Below are positions 7,353 through 14,533 of a DNA stretch of 41,715 bases, piece by piece (positions within the stretch are counted from its first letter, which is position 1; each line of letters begins with the position of its first letter). This DNA comes from JANLUX01 sp031366005 (lineage in GTDB: Bacteria > Bacteroidota > Bacteroidia > AKYH767-A > OLB10). The notes under the pieces are model-generated. The model did not search any database. It had not been told where the DNA came from and worked only from the letters and a program-made list of their open reading frames with translations. Made by a program: the position numbers and the translations under genes. The DNA is taken from NCBI GenBank assembly GCA_031366005.1, contig JANLZB010000020.1:1-41715 (forward strand), given 5' to 3'.

Positions 7353-8006
7353 CTATGGTGATAAACGTGCAATTTGCCATTCTTTGTTTTTTTGCAAACT
7401 GTATTGAAAACGATCGTGCAGTCGATTAGGCCGTCCCTGCCAGAATTCAATCCTGTGAGGTGATAATGCATAACCTCCCCAATTCATGGGCCTTGGTATA
7501 GGAGCATTCAAATATTTTTTATCAAGCGCTGTTAGTTTTTCTTCCAGTATTTCACGGCTTTCTATTATATCGCTTTGCGCTGATGCCAACGCTCCCAATT
7601 GTGACAGGCGAGGCCGCGATAAAAAATAGGCATCCGATTCTTTCTCTGAAATTTTTTGAAGTGTTCCTTCCACCCTTACCTGCCTTGCCAGTTCAGCCCA
7701 AAAGAAATTTATTGCAGCATGAGGATTTTGTTCAATCTCTTTTGCTTTACGACTATTATAATTGGTAAAAAAAACAAAACCATTTTCATCCACATCCTTT
7801 AACAAAACAACACGGCTTGATGGTTGTCCATTGTTACCAACTGTTGCAAGATTCATTGCATTTGCTTCCATCGCATTGGCAGTAATGGCATCAGCAAGCC
7901 ATGTTTTAAATTGTTCTATGGGATCAGAGGATAAGTTCCCTCTGTCAAGCTGACCCATGTCATAATGTGTACGCTGATTTTGTAAGAATTTCCGGATATC
8001 ACTCAT
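7353..8006 (-). CDS. pdxH: Pyridoxamine 5'-phosphate oxidase
   Basis: This 217-aa protein has full family length. FMN-dependent oxidation of pyridoxine/pyridoxamine phosphate to pyridoxal phosphate is supported by SRVVLLKDVDENGFVFFTNY (FMN-binding strand), SRKAKEIEQNPHAAINFFW, the RQVRVEGTLQKIS strand, the SRPRLSQLGALAS loop and the C-terminal EFWQGRPNRLHDRF motif. It starts at an ATG (8004-8006) and sits upstream of the metallophosphoesterase on the same strand. Confidence 0.97.
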   Translation of the reverse strand: MSDIRKFLQNQRTHYDMGQLDRGNLSSDPIEQFKTWLADAITANAMEANAMNLATVGNNGQPSSRVVLLKDVDENGFVFFTNYNSRKAKEIEQNPHAAINFFWAELARQVRVEGTLQKISEKESDAYFLSRPRLSQLGALASAQSDIIESREILEEKLTALDKKYLNAPIPRPMNWGGYALSPHRIEFWQGRPNRLHDRFQYSLQKNKEWQIARLSP

Positions 8007-8191
8007 GTTGAAAAACGGAGTAAAAGTAGCATAATCTATTCATTACAAATTCGCTGCAAAGATGAATTGCCCTGTATGTTTACACTTCGTAAAATCATGC
8101 CGAAACCAATCAAAAATTAACTTCGTATGTTAAATGAGTGGCACGTTTTTAGAACTTGCATCTTTGAAGAAAGTGTAATAAAATTGCCAAA

Positions 8192-8233
8192 ATGAGTAAA
8201 ACATATAATCCCGTTTCTGTGTTAAACTACTAA
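8192..8233 (+). CDS. Possible 13-codon upstream ORF before yqgE
   Basis: ATG AGT ... TAA encodes MSKTYNPVSVLNY, ending 11 nt before the yqgE ATG. It lies just after a weak promoter-like CATCTTTG (8158-8165), so it would sit in the leader. It may be chance. I see no hairpin pair that would make a classical attenuator. Confidence 0.2.
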   Translation: MSKTYNPVSVLNY

Positions 8234-8244
8234 AAACAAAAGCG

Positions 8245-8805
8245 ATGAAAAAGACATCAAAACCCACACAAGGCAGTCTGCTGATCTCAGAACCCTTCTT
8301 GCTGGATTCGTACTTTAAACGTGCTGTGGTTTTATTGAGTGAACATGATTCATCCGGAACATTAGGATTTATCCTGAATAAACCAACAGATGTAAAGCTG
8401 AATGATGCAGTGGAAGATTTTCCTTCCTTTGATGTTCCACTTTACTTTGGAGGCCCTGTTGAAACTGACACGTTATTCTACATTCATACGCTTGGAGAGA
8501 AATTAAAAGGTGCCAAGGAAATAGTACCCGGCATTTGGTGGGGTGGAGATTATGAGCAGCTTAAATTTATGATTGACACCAAACAAATTCAGCCAGATCA
8601 AATCCGATTTTATGCGGGCTATTCAGGTTGGGAACCAAAACAATTGGATACTGAATTAAAAGAAAAAGCGTGGTTGGTATCTTCTGCAGATAAACGCTTC
8701 ACTTTCTTTGATAATCCAAAAATATTATGGAGCCAGGTATTACGCAGTATGGGAAATGAATATGCCATACTTGCTAATTTTCCTGAAGACCCGAATTTGA
8801 ATTGA
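8245..8805 (+). CDS. yqgE: YqgE/AlgH family protein
   Basis: This 186-aa protein is typical of the family: GSLLISEPFLLDSYFKRAVV at the start, the central TLGFILNKPT and PLYFGGPVETD strands, YAGYSGWEPKQLD and a C-terminal WSQVLRSMG. The fold is known, but the biochemical role is not established. In gamma-proteobacteria AlgH influences alginate regulation. The gene stands alone, with a strong terminator 25 bp downstream. Confidence 0.93.
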   Translation: MKKTSKPTQGSLLISEPFLLDSYFKRAVVLLSEHDSSGTLGFILNKPTDVKLNDAVEDFPSFDVPLYFGGPVETDTLFYIHTLGEKLKGAKEIVPGIWWGGDYEQLKFMIDTKQIQPDQIRFYAGYSGWEPKQLDTELKEKAWLVSSADKRFTFFDNPKILWSQVLRSMGNEYAILANFPEDPNLN

Positions 8806-8830
8806 TTTAATAATTTATTCTATATACAGA

Positions 8831-8856
8831 AAGCCGCCCGTAAGCGGCTTTTCTGT
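8831..8856 (+). terminator. Rho-independent terminator of yqgE
   Basis: The stem AAGCCGC (8831-8837) / GCGGCTT (8844-8850) has a 6-nt loop, followed by TTCTGTTTTT. Confidence 0.85.
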
Positions 8857-8872
8857 TTTTACATCTTAAACC

Positions 8873-8880
8873 TACCTTTG
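8873..8880 (+). promoter_or_regulatory. -7 box TACCTTTG of mnmH
   Basis: The octamer is a perfect TAnnTTTG. The GTG start follows after only 4 nt (CAGA), implying a leaderless or nearly leaderless mRNA. The same spacing occurs at 32731-32738. Confidence 0.65.
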
Positions 8881-8884
8881 CAGA

Positions 8885-9934
8885 GTGATTCACGACATTT
8901 CAAACTTTATTGAGACTTTTATTAAACAAAAGCTTCCGCTGATTGATGCACGAAGCAGTTCAGAATTTAAGCAAGGACATATTCCAGGTGCTGTAAATAT
9001 CCCGTTACTTGATGATGAACACCGTAAAATTGTGGGCACTACCTATAAAAAAGAAGGAAGACAAACTGCAGTTGAAAAAGGTTTTGAATTAGCAGGTCCT
9101 CATTTTCATGAGATCATAAAAAAAACTAAAAAATATTGTGATGGAAATAAAGTGATGTTGTATTGCTGGCGTGGCGGAATGAGAAGCAATATAACAGCAT
9201 GGATTTTAACGATGGCAGGTTTTAAAGTTCATTTGTTGAAAGGTGGTTACAAAACATATCGTAATTGGGCTTTAGAACAATTTAATCTGCCGAGAAAAAT
9301 TTTAATACTCGGAGGTAAAACCGGAAGCGGCAAAACAGAATTTCTTGAATTGTTAAAACAAAAAGGTGAACAGGTTGTTTGCCTGGAAACATTGGCACAT
9401 CATAAGGGTTCTGCTTTTGGAAGCCTTGGACAGAAAGAGCAATTCAGCACAGAGCATTTTGAAAATCTTTTAGCATTTGAATTACATCAGACAAATCCGA
9501 ATGAGCAACTTTGGTTGGAAAATGAGAGCAGAACAATTGGCTTTAATAAAATACCTGATGCATTATTTGAAATGATGCGCGTTGCACCGGTAGTGGAAAT
9601 ACAAGTTGAAAGAGACATACGCAAGAAAAGAATTTTAATTGAGTATGGTTGTTTCACCAATGAAGAATTAGCAGAGAAAACAAATCGTATTGCTAAACGC
9701 CTTGGAGGGCAACTTTTGAAAGAAGCATTGAATCATTTGGAAGAAAACAATAAAGATGCATGGGTTGAAATTGTTTTGGATTATTATGATAAAACATACA
9801 CACATTCTAATGAACAACGTGACAAAGAAAATATTTATCAGACTAAAGTAACCTGGGAAGATCCACAGTTAGATTTGCAAAGAGTGATTAACGCAGCTAA
9901 AGCGATATGTAGTCTTGTTTCAAAGGCGCAATGA
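8885..9934 (+). CDS. mnmH: tRNA 2-selenouridine synthase
   Basis: This 349-aa protein replaces sulfur by selenium in the 2-thiouridine at the wobble position of tRNAs, using selenophosphate made by SelD (present at 10338). An N-terminal rhodanese domain (1-130) includes DARSSSEFKQGHIPGAVNIP and the active cysteine C94 in LYCWRGGMRS. A P-loop domain follows with GGKTGSGKT (143-151). The start is a GTG placed 4 nt after the promoter box, and no ATG is in frame before the rhodanese core. The stop overlaps the frame of the next small gene. Confidence 0.95.
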   Translation: MIHDISNFIETFIKQKLPLIDARSSSEFKQGHIPGAVNIPLLDDEHRKIVGTTYKKEGRQTAVEKGFELAGPHFHEIIKKTKKYCDGNKVMLYCWRGGMRSNITAWILTMAGFKVHLLKGGYKTYRNWALEQFNLPRKILILGGKTGSGKTEFLELLKQKGEQVVCLETLAHHKGSAFGSLGQKEQFSTEHFENLLAFELHQTNPNEQLWLENESRTIGFNKIPDALFEMMRVAPVVEIQVERDIRKKRILIEYGCFTNEELAEKTNRIAKRLGGQLLKEALNHLEENNKDAWVEIVLDYYDKTYTHSNEQRDKENIYQTKVTWEDPQLDLQRVINAAKAICSLVSKAQ

Positions 9935-9969
9935 CATTTTTATTTATATTTGAATTAAATTATAAATTA

Positions 9970-10212
9970 ATGAGGGATAATGATAAACTTGTGAATGCAA
10001 TTATTGATATGCATCAGGAGCTTGCATTGTTCAGGAAAGAGAGCAATGAGCGGCTTGGTAAAGTTGAAAACAGATTAGTGCTAATCAATAAAGCTATTGG
10101 AGAATTGCGATTAAGCAATATGAAATTAGCGCAACAAATGACTAAATTTTCAGATTACGATAAAAGGCTGCGTAAAGTCGAAACAGTACTTGCCAAAAAA
10201 AACCTGCTTTGA
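9970..10212 (+). CDS. Small coiled-coil protein between mnmH and selD
   Basis: This is 80 aa from the ATG at 9970. An in-frame ATG at 9931 overlaps the mnmH stop (ATGA) and would add 13 hydrophobic residues, which looks less natural but would couple translation. The sequence is almost entirely helical with heptad-like spacing (DMHQELALFRKESNERLGKVENRL, split here as DMHQELALF and RKESNERLGKVENRL). There are no catalytic motifs and I do not recognise the family. Its position suggests cotranscription with mnmH. Confidence 0.6.
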   Translation: MRDNDKLVNAIIDMHQELALFRKESNERLGKVENRLVLINKAIGELRLSNMKLAQQMTKFSDYDKRLRKVETVLAKKNLL

Positions 10213-10312
10213 TTTTTGCTTATCCAATCCTCCTCAATCACTCTCACTTGATGTTTTAGTAAAGGATTTAAATTGTGAAGTGAGATTTTTTAATTCACTC
10301 TTAGCATCTTAA

Positions 10313-10320
10313 TGCCTTTG
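10313..10320 (+). promoter_or_regulatory. Promoter-like box TGCCTTTG before selD
   Basis: It is close to TAnnTTTG (TG in place of TA), 17 nt upstream of the selD ATG. Confidence 0.4.
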
Positions 10321-10337
10321 CGGCAAAACCTTTTATT

Positions 10338-11390
10338 ATGGAAATAACAGAAAAAATAAAACTCACACACTACAGTCACGGTGCTGGTTGCGGATGCAAG
10401 ATTGCTCCCACAGTTTTAGATGTGATATTAAAGAACAACGAAACGAAAGAACATTATCCCAATCTATTAGTTGGCAACAGCAGCCGTGATGATGCAGCGG
10501 TTTATGATCTGGGAAACGGAATGGCTTTGATAAGCACCACTGATTTTTTTATGCCCATTGTAGATGATCCTTTTCAATTCGGACGTATTGCAGCTACCAA
10601 TGCTATCAGTGATGTGTATGCAATGGGTGGAACTCCCACATTGGCCATTGCAATATTAGGATGGCCTGTTGACAAGCTTGCACCTGAAATTGCAGGACAA
10701 GTAATTGCAGGTGGAAGACAGGCTTGCATTGATGCCGGTATTCCGCTTGCAGGAGGACACAGCATTGATTGTCCTGAACCTGTTTTTGGTTTAGCGGTAA
10801 ATGGTTTGGTGGAAACAAAAAACATCAAGCAAAACAATACAGCCAAAGAAGGTGATTTACTTTTCCTCACAAAAAATATTGGTGTTGGAATTATTACCAC
10901 AGCACAGAAAAAAGGTATTGCTAAAGAAGATGATCTGCAACGCGCAATTGATAGCATGACCACATTAAATAAAGTGGGTGCAGCATTGGGCAAACTAAAA
11001 AGTGTGCATGCTTTAACAGATGTTACAGGTTTCGGATTGTTAGGACATTTAATTGAGATGGCAGAAGGAAGTAATCTCACTGCAGAAATTAATTTATCTC
11101 AGATTCCATTGCTGCAAAACATTGAAGACTATCTTAAACAAAACTGTGTGCCCGGTGGAACTAAACGCAACTGGAAAAGTTATGGACATAAAGTAAGTGC
11201 TATATCCGAACGCAGCATTAATATTTTATGTGATCCGCAAACGAGCGGTGGATTGTTAGTTGCCGTTGATCCAAATGATTTGGATGAATTCAAATCTATC
11301 ATGCAGCAATTTAATTTAGACAATAAAGCTATGCAACCAATCGGAAAATTTACTGCAAAGGAAAATTTGGTTGTGATTGTGTCAGAATAA
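10338..11390 (+). CDS. selD: Selenide, water dikinase (selenophosphate synthetase)
   Basis: This 350-aa protein makes selenophosphate from selenide and ATP. The N-terminal loop HGAGCGCKIAP holds the catalytic Cys18 and Lys21, equivalent to C17 and K20 of the E. coli enzyme. Here the residue is Cys, not selenocysteine. Further family signatures are DDAAVYDLGNGMALISTTDFF, NAISDVYAMGG, AGGHSIDCPEPVFGLAV, TDVTGFGLLGH and the C-terminal CDPQTSGGLLVA. Together with mnmH it forms a tRNA selenation module. No selA, selB or tRNA-Sec is visible in this window. Confidence 0.97.
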   Translation: MEITEKIKLTHYSHGAGCGCKIAPTVLDVILKNNETKEHYPNLLVGNSSRDDAAVYDLGNGMALISTTDFFMPIVDDPFQFGRIAATNAISDVYAMGGTPTLAIAILGWPVDKLAPEIAGQVIAGGRQACIDAGIPLAGGHSIDCPEPVFGLAVNGLVETKNIKQNNTAKEGDLLFLTKNIGVGIITTAQKKGIAKEDDLQRAIDSMTTLNKVGAALGKLKSVHALTDVTGFGLLGHLIEMAEGSNLTAEINLSQIPLLQNIEDYLKQNCVPGGTKRNWKSYGHKVSAISERSINILCDPQTSGGLLVAVDPNDLDEFKSIMQQFNLDNKAMQPIGKFTAKENLVVIVSE

Positions 11391-11548
11391 ATAACCATCT
11401 TATAAATATTGTAAACTATTGTTGTTTCAGGGGAATGGCAAACGGTTGTGTTTTTGCTTGCATCACATTTTGAAGTTAAATTAATGAAACATTAAAATTT
11501 TTAAAAACATATGCCACTTTCAGTCAGCAGCTAAAACCACAACGCAGT

Positions 11549-11583
11549 AGCCATTGCAGGTCAAAGAAAGAACTGCAATGGCT
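11549..11583 (-). terminator. Inverted repeat, probable terminator between selD and the T9SS gene
   Basis: There is an 11-bp perfect stem, AGCCATTGCAG (11549-11559) / CTGCAATGGCT (11573-11583). There is no long U-tract on either strand, so termination efficiency is uncertain. It lies just beyond the stop of the minus-strand gene. Confidence 0.5.
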
Positions 11584-11588
11584 TGAAA

Positions 11589-12551
11589 TTATTTTCTAAT
11601 AGTTAATCCTGCAGTTTTATCTCCGGATACTATTTTCAGGTAATAAATACCAGGCGAAAGTTCAGGCATAGGTAATGTGAGTTCTGTAAATTCAACTTCA
11701 GCTTTATCTTTAATATCTAATATGGTGCGACCTGTAACATCAGTGAGTGTAATTTTATAGTTGCTGCCTGCTTCACTTTCAAATGCTAAATTTAACTTAT
11801 CACTTACCGGATTAGGGTATGCCGAAAGCTGAAGCGCATGCGTATTAAGCAATTCCTTTGCTTGCTGAGGCCTGCAGGTTCCAATATAATCATTCGGGTG
11901 ATGTAAGATATGATTTTCAGCACCAGATACGGAAAGACACAATTGGTTGTATTGATTGGAAGCACTTCCTGTAGCATGGCAAACTAATATTTTTTTTCCG
12001 TTGTTACCGCACCTTAATTCTTGTGAACAATTTACAATAAAAGGACTTGATTGCTGGCAACCGCTTGCATTGGTAACAATCACATAATATCCTCCGCTAA
12101 CAGAAGTGGTGATACACTGTGTAGTTGCCCCTGTGTTCCATAAATAGCTCTGTAAATTAGCAGGAGCGCATAGCTGTGACACACTCTGTGAGCAATTAGG
12201 ATTATCCGTAGTTATAGTACTGCTGACAGGCAAACCCGCAGGCATTGTTTTACTGCATGAATTAACGATACCATTAAGATGTGTCACCGTTAAGGTATAA
12301 GTTCAAGCCTGAGGCATAACAATGCACTGAGTAGTTTCACCTGTACTCCATAGATAGTGAGACACAAGGGATGGTCCGCAAAGGGAGTTATTAGCTCCCG
12401 GACAATATGCACTATTATACCACGTAATGTTACATGCTTGTCCGTTTGAGGTTAAAGAAACAGTCATATTTAAAACAAAGAATAACAGGATTGGTGCAAA
12501 TAAGTTGCAGCAAGACCGAAGCACAGTGAGGTAAGAATAAGATTTTTTCAT
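11589..12551 (-). pseudogene. Type IX-secreted protein with in-frame UGA
   Basis: The N-terminal signal peptide starts at the ATG at 12549-12551 (MKKSYSYLTV, hydrophobic core, ending SNGQA), followed by two Cys-rich repeats of the type YLWSTGETTQCI and YLWNTGATTQCI. The C-terminal T9SS type A sorting domain includes YPNPVSDKLNLAFES, the DVTGRTILDI strand and GIYYLKIVSGDK. An in-frame TGA at 12303-12305 splits it. Both sides are in the same frame, and the second ORF can restart only at a GTG after five codons. By comparison with the usual QAGTYT pattern the stop sits where a Gly codon (GGA) is expected, so a single G-to-T change explains it. Without readthrough the product is not exported by T9SS, because the sorting domain is lost. 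Sequencing error is possible. Confidence 0.8.
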
Positions 12552-12668
12552 AGATAACCTGGGTTTATGATTACAAACCCGTGAATTAAAAATGTATGCC
12601 AGCTTAACCACTGTCCAATGGCTAAAAAACTTCAACAACGGCTAAAAAAACATTTTCGAGTAGGTTTT

Positions 12669-12692
12669 GTTGTTGGAGAAAACTCCAACAAC
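12669..12692. repeat. Perfect hairpin GTTGTTGGAG/CTCCAACAAC
   Basis: A 10-bp stem with an AAAA loop lies between the divergent T9SS and response-regulator genes. The motif CAACAACGGCTAA occurs twice around it (near 12632 and 12686). It may be a leader structure or repeat family member. Confidence 0.7.
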
Positions 12693-12751
12693 GGCTAATA
12701 ATAATTGTAATTTTGAAAAATAAATTAAATCTTGTTTTTAAGTAAACTCTT

Positions 12752-13177
12752 ATGAATAAAAGTGGACCAATAATAATAATTGAAGATGATGAGGATGATA
12801 GAAATTTCCTGAAGGAAGTTTTTAAAGAACTTAATTTTGAAAACGAAACCCATTACTTTCCGGATGGCGAAAGTGCGCTTGCTCACTTAATTAAAGAACC
12901 CATCGAGCCCTTCCTTATTCTTTCAGATATAAATATGCCTAAATTAAATGGAATGGAACTAAAGGAAAAAATTCAAAACAATGAAAATTTAAGATTAAAG
13001 TGTATTCCTTATTTGTTCTTTACAACGAGTGCTAATCAGAACCATGTTATGGAGGCATATTCAAAGTCAGTTCAAGGTTTTTTTGTTAAACCAAACAGCT
13101 TAGAAAAATTAACTGTCCTTATTAAAAAGATAATTGAGTATTGGCAGGAATGTGAATCTCCAAACTATATTAAGTAA
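12752..13177 (+). CDS. Single-domain response regulator (CheY-like)
   Basis: This 141-aa receiver domain has the acidic pocket EDDEDD (11-16), phospho-acceptor D59 in LILSDINMPKLNG, the conserved Thr in LFFTTSA (91-92) and Lys113 in FFVKP. No output domain follows, so it must signal through partners. Such stand-alone receivers of the Rcp1 type often pair with hybrid kinases, but none is encoded nearby. The start is the ATG at 12752. Confidence 0.93.
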   Translation: MNKSGPIIIIEDDEDDRNFLKEVFKELNFENETHYFPDGESALAHLIKEPIEPFLILSDINMPKLNGMELKEKIQNNENLRLKCIPYLFFTTSANQNHVMEAYSKSVQGFFVKPNSLEKLTVLIKKIIEYWQECESPNYIK

Positions 13178-13225
13178 TTCTTAAAGTATAGATGGTTCAG
13201 GCATTCGCTTGCACTCGCTATTTAA

Positions 13226-13391
13226 TAACCCTGTCAGGGTTTAAAACCCTGACAGGGTTAACCGCGCTAAGCACTGAAGCCATACAAGTTTATGATGAAG
13301 GAAAAAAATTAACCCTTCAAGGGTTTAAAACCCTTGAAGGGTTAGCCCCACTAAGCACTGAAGCCATACAAGTTTATGATGAAGGAAAAAA
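13226..13391. repeat. Two 84-bp tandem units each headed by a 35-bp palindrome
   Basis: Palindrome 1 (13226-13260) has 17-bp arms starting TAACCCTGTCAGGG. Palindrome 2 (13310-13344) has 17-bp arms starting TAACCCTTCAAGGG. Both are centred on TTTAAAA. Each is followed by the same spacer containing GCACTGAAGCCATACAAG and TTATGATGAAGG. The arms differ between units but remain self-complementary. The 88-aa open frame across here is a by-product of the repeat. A degenerate relative is at 29276-29307. Confidence 0.9.
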
Positions 13392-13441
13392 AACGGCAGA
13401 AATATTATTAATTATATTTGGGCACAGTAAAATTAAAAAGA

Positions 13442-13843
13442 ATGAAAAATATTTTTAACCAGCCACTTATATTTATTATAATATTATTTTTATTTAGCAG
13501 TGGATGCCATTCGGCTACTGATGCAAAGTTTGATAAGCTAATATCATGTATTAATGATTACATGCATACGATGCAAAATTGTGATAATATAGAACAAAGT
13601 TATTTTGAAGAACTCCAGGACTGCAAAAGACACTGTGATGAAGCATTTCAATATGCACTTGATGCATGTGATACTATCCGACAATTGGATGCCAGATTGA
13701 AATGCATATCGAAAATAACTTTCCAGCATAATGATTGCCTTGCAAATTGCACCCGCTTGCGTGGTATCCGCAAAGAAGAAGTGAAGAAACTGAGACGCCA
13801 ATGCAGTGTAGATTTTGAAAAGTGCGCAGGCACCATTAAATAG
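13442..13843 (+). CDS. Cysteine-rich small lipoprotein
   Basis: This is 133 aa from the ATG at 13442 (MKNIFNQPLIF). A lipoprotein signal peptide ends in LFSSGC at about residue 22, so the mature protein is lipid-anchored. The rest is helical and rich in Cys: ten further cysteines, including two C-x3-C pairs (CKRHC and CLANC). This spacing suggests a disulfide-stapled helical bundle in the periplasm or at the cell surface. I do not recognise the family. The gene lies alone between the palindrome array and the empty region before the mobile element. Confidence 0.75.
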   Translation: MKNIFNQPLIFIIILFLFSSGCHSATDAKFDKLISCINDYMHTMQNCDNIEQSYFEELQDCKRHCDEAFQYALDACDTIRQLDARLKCISKITFQHNDCLANCTRLRGIRKEEVKKLRRQCSVDFEKCAGTIK

Positions 13844-14326
13844 TTTTTCACAGAATGGCCAATGAAAAATCTCTTTGTAAGTACATTGTACCTAATACTT
13901 TTTTCTCCTTCTTTTGAAAATAAAAACAGATAAGGAGATAATAAAAATTTCAAAAGAATTACATGAAAAATTAAGATCAAATAAAAGGACCCGATTAAAG
14001 TGTAATGTATTTTTTTATACTATTCAGTAAGACCGTCATCTCAACCAACCGTATCAATACCTTTGGAATGGAAGGAAATCAGACCTTGTTTATTCATGAA
14101 TGCGTTCAGTATGCATACAATTTTGAAACGGTTAAATAAGAAGGGAGATATTTTTAAGGGAGTGCCTGACAAGAAAATTCAAAAGAAAAATAATTTATCA
14201 ATACTGAAATTGTAATTGTTACCTTGGATTATCAGGTATAGTAATTTGAAAGCACCACAAACTATTTTTGAAGATTTATTATGGACATTGAATTGAAAAT
14301 AAGTAAATAATGTAAATGGATGCAAA
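13844..14326. other. Gene-poor stretch with a decayed coding remnant
   Basis: No intact gene is supported here. A 44-codon frame (14005-14139) ends in NTFGMEGNQTLFIHECVQ, which recalls the FIHEMTHVWQ motif of metallopeptidase-like domains seen in Rhs/DUF4157-type proteins, but the metal-binding second His is lost. Another short open frame (about 13917-14029) overlaps it. The region adjoins attL and may be debris of an older insertion. Confidence 0.4.
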
Positions 14327-14373
14327 AGTGATCCCGAGGCGATTCGAACGCCTGACCTACTGCTTAGAAGGCA
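14327..14373. other. attL: displaced 3' part of tRNA-Arg
   Basis: This is 47 bp identical to 25514-25560 except for G at 14354 (T at 25541). It holds the tRNA sequence from the anticodon loop to the 3' end on the minus strand. The 5' half is missing, so it is not a functional tRNA. Sequence identity ending at the anticodon region places strand exchange there. Confidence 0.9.
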
Positions 14374-14446
14374 CACTCAGAACAATAATTACTGTTTTTC
14401 TTTTTTTGTCATTGAAGCCTAAAAACTTCATATTACCTGAGTAAAT

Positions 14447-14478
14447 TCGTTAATAAGTTTACAAACGTTTGTTAACGA
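14447..14478. promoter_or_regulatory. Palindromes upstream of the integrase (candidate operator or arm sites)
   Basis: ACAAACGTTTGT (14461-14472) is a perfect 12-bp palindrome. It is flanked by TCGTTAA (14447-14453) and its inverse TTAACGA (14472-14478). The location between attL and the integrase promoter suits repressor, excisionase or integrase arm binding. Confidence 0.45.
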
Positions 14479-14481
14479 TTG

Positions 14482-14512
14482 TTTGCGGTTGTTGTTTTTG
14501 TGTGTACCTTTG
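14482..14512 (+). promoter_or_regulatory. Integrase promoter, TTTG-N19-TACCTTTG
   Basis: The -33 element TTTG (14482-14485) and -7 element TACCTTTG (14505-14512) match the Bacteroidota sigma consensus, 21 nt before the integrase ATG. Confidence 0.7.
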
Positions 14513-14533
14513 TGAGTACCAAAGATTGAAACA

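Noticed and set aside
10574..11080. 168-codon minus-strand frame
   Set aside because: It is antisense to selD, which has full-length conserved motifs.
12303..12305. Selenocysteine codon
   Set aside because: The site aligns with a Gly position in a repeated motif, the downstream stem is weak, and no selA/selB is visible. Kept only as an alternative under the UGA finding.
13192..13458. 88-codon open frame with an internal repeat of STEAIQVYDEGKK
   Set aside because: It is the translation of the two 84-bp palindromic repeat units, with no independent coding evidence.
14179..14376. Minus-strand 65-codon frame containing SRSGVRIASG
   Set aside because: It is a translation of the tRNA-Arg fragment at attL, not a gene.
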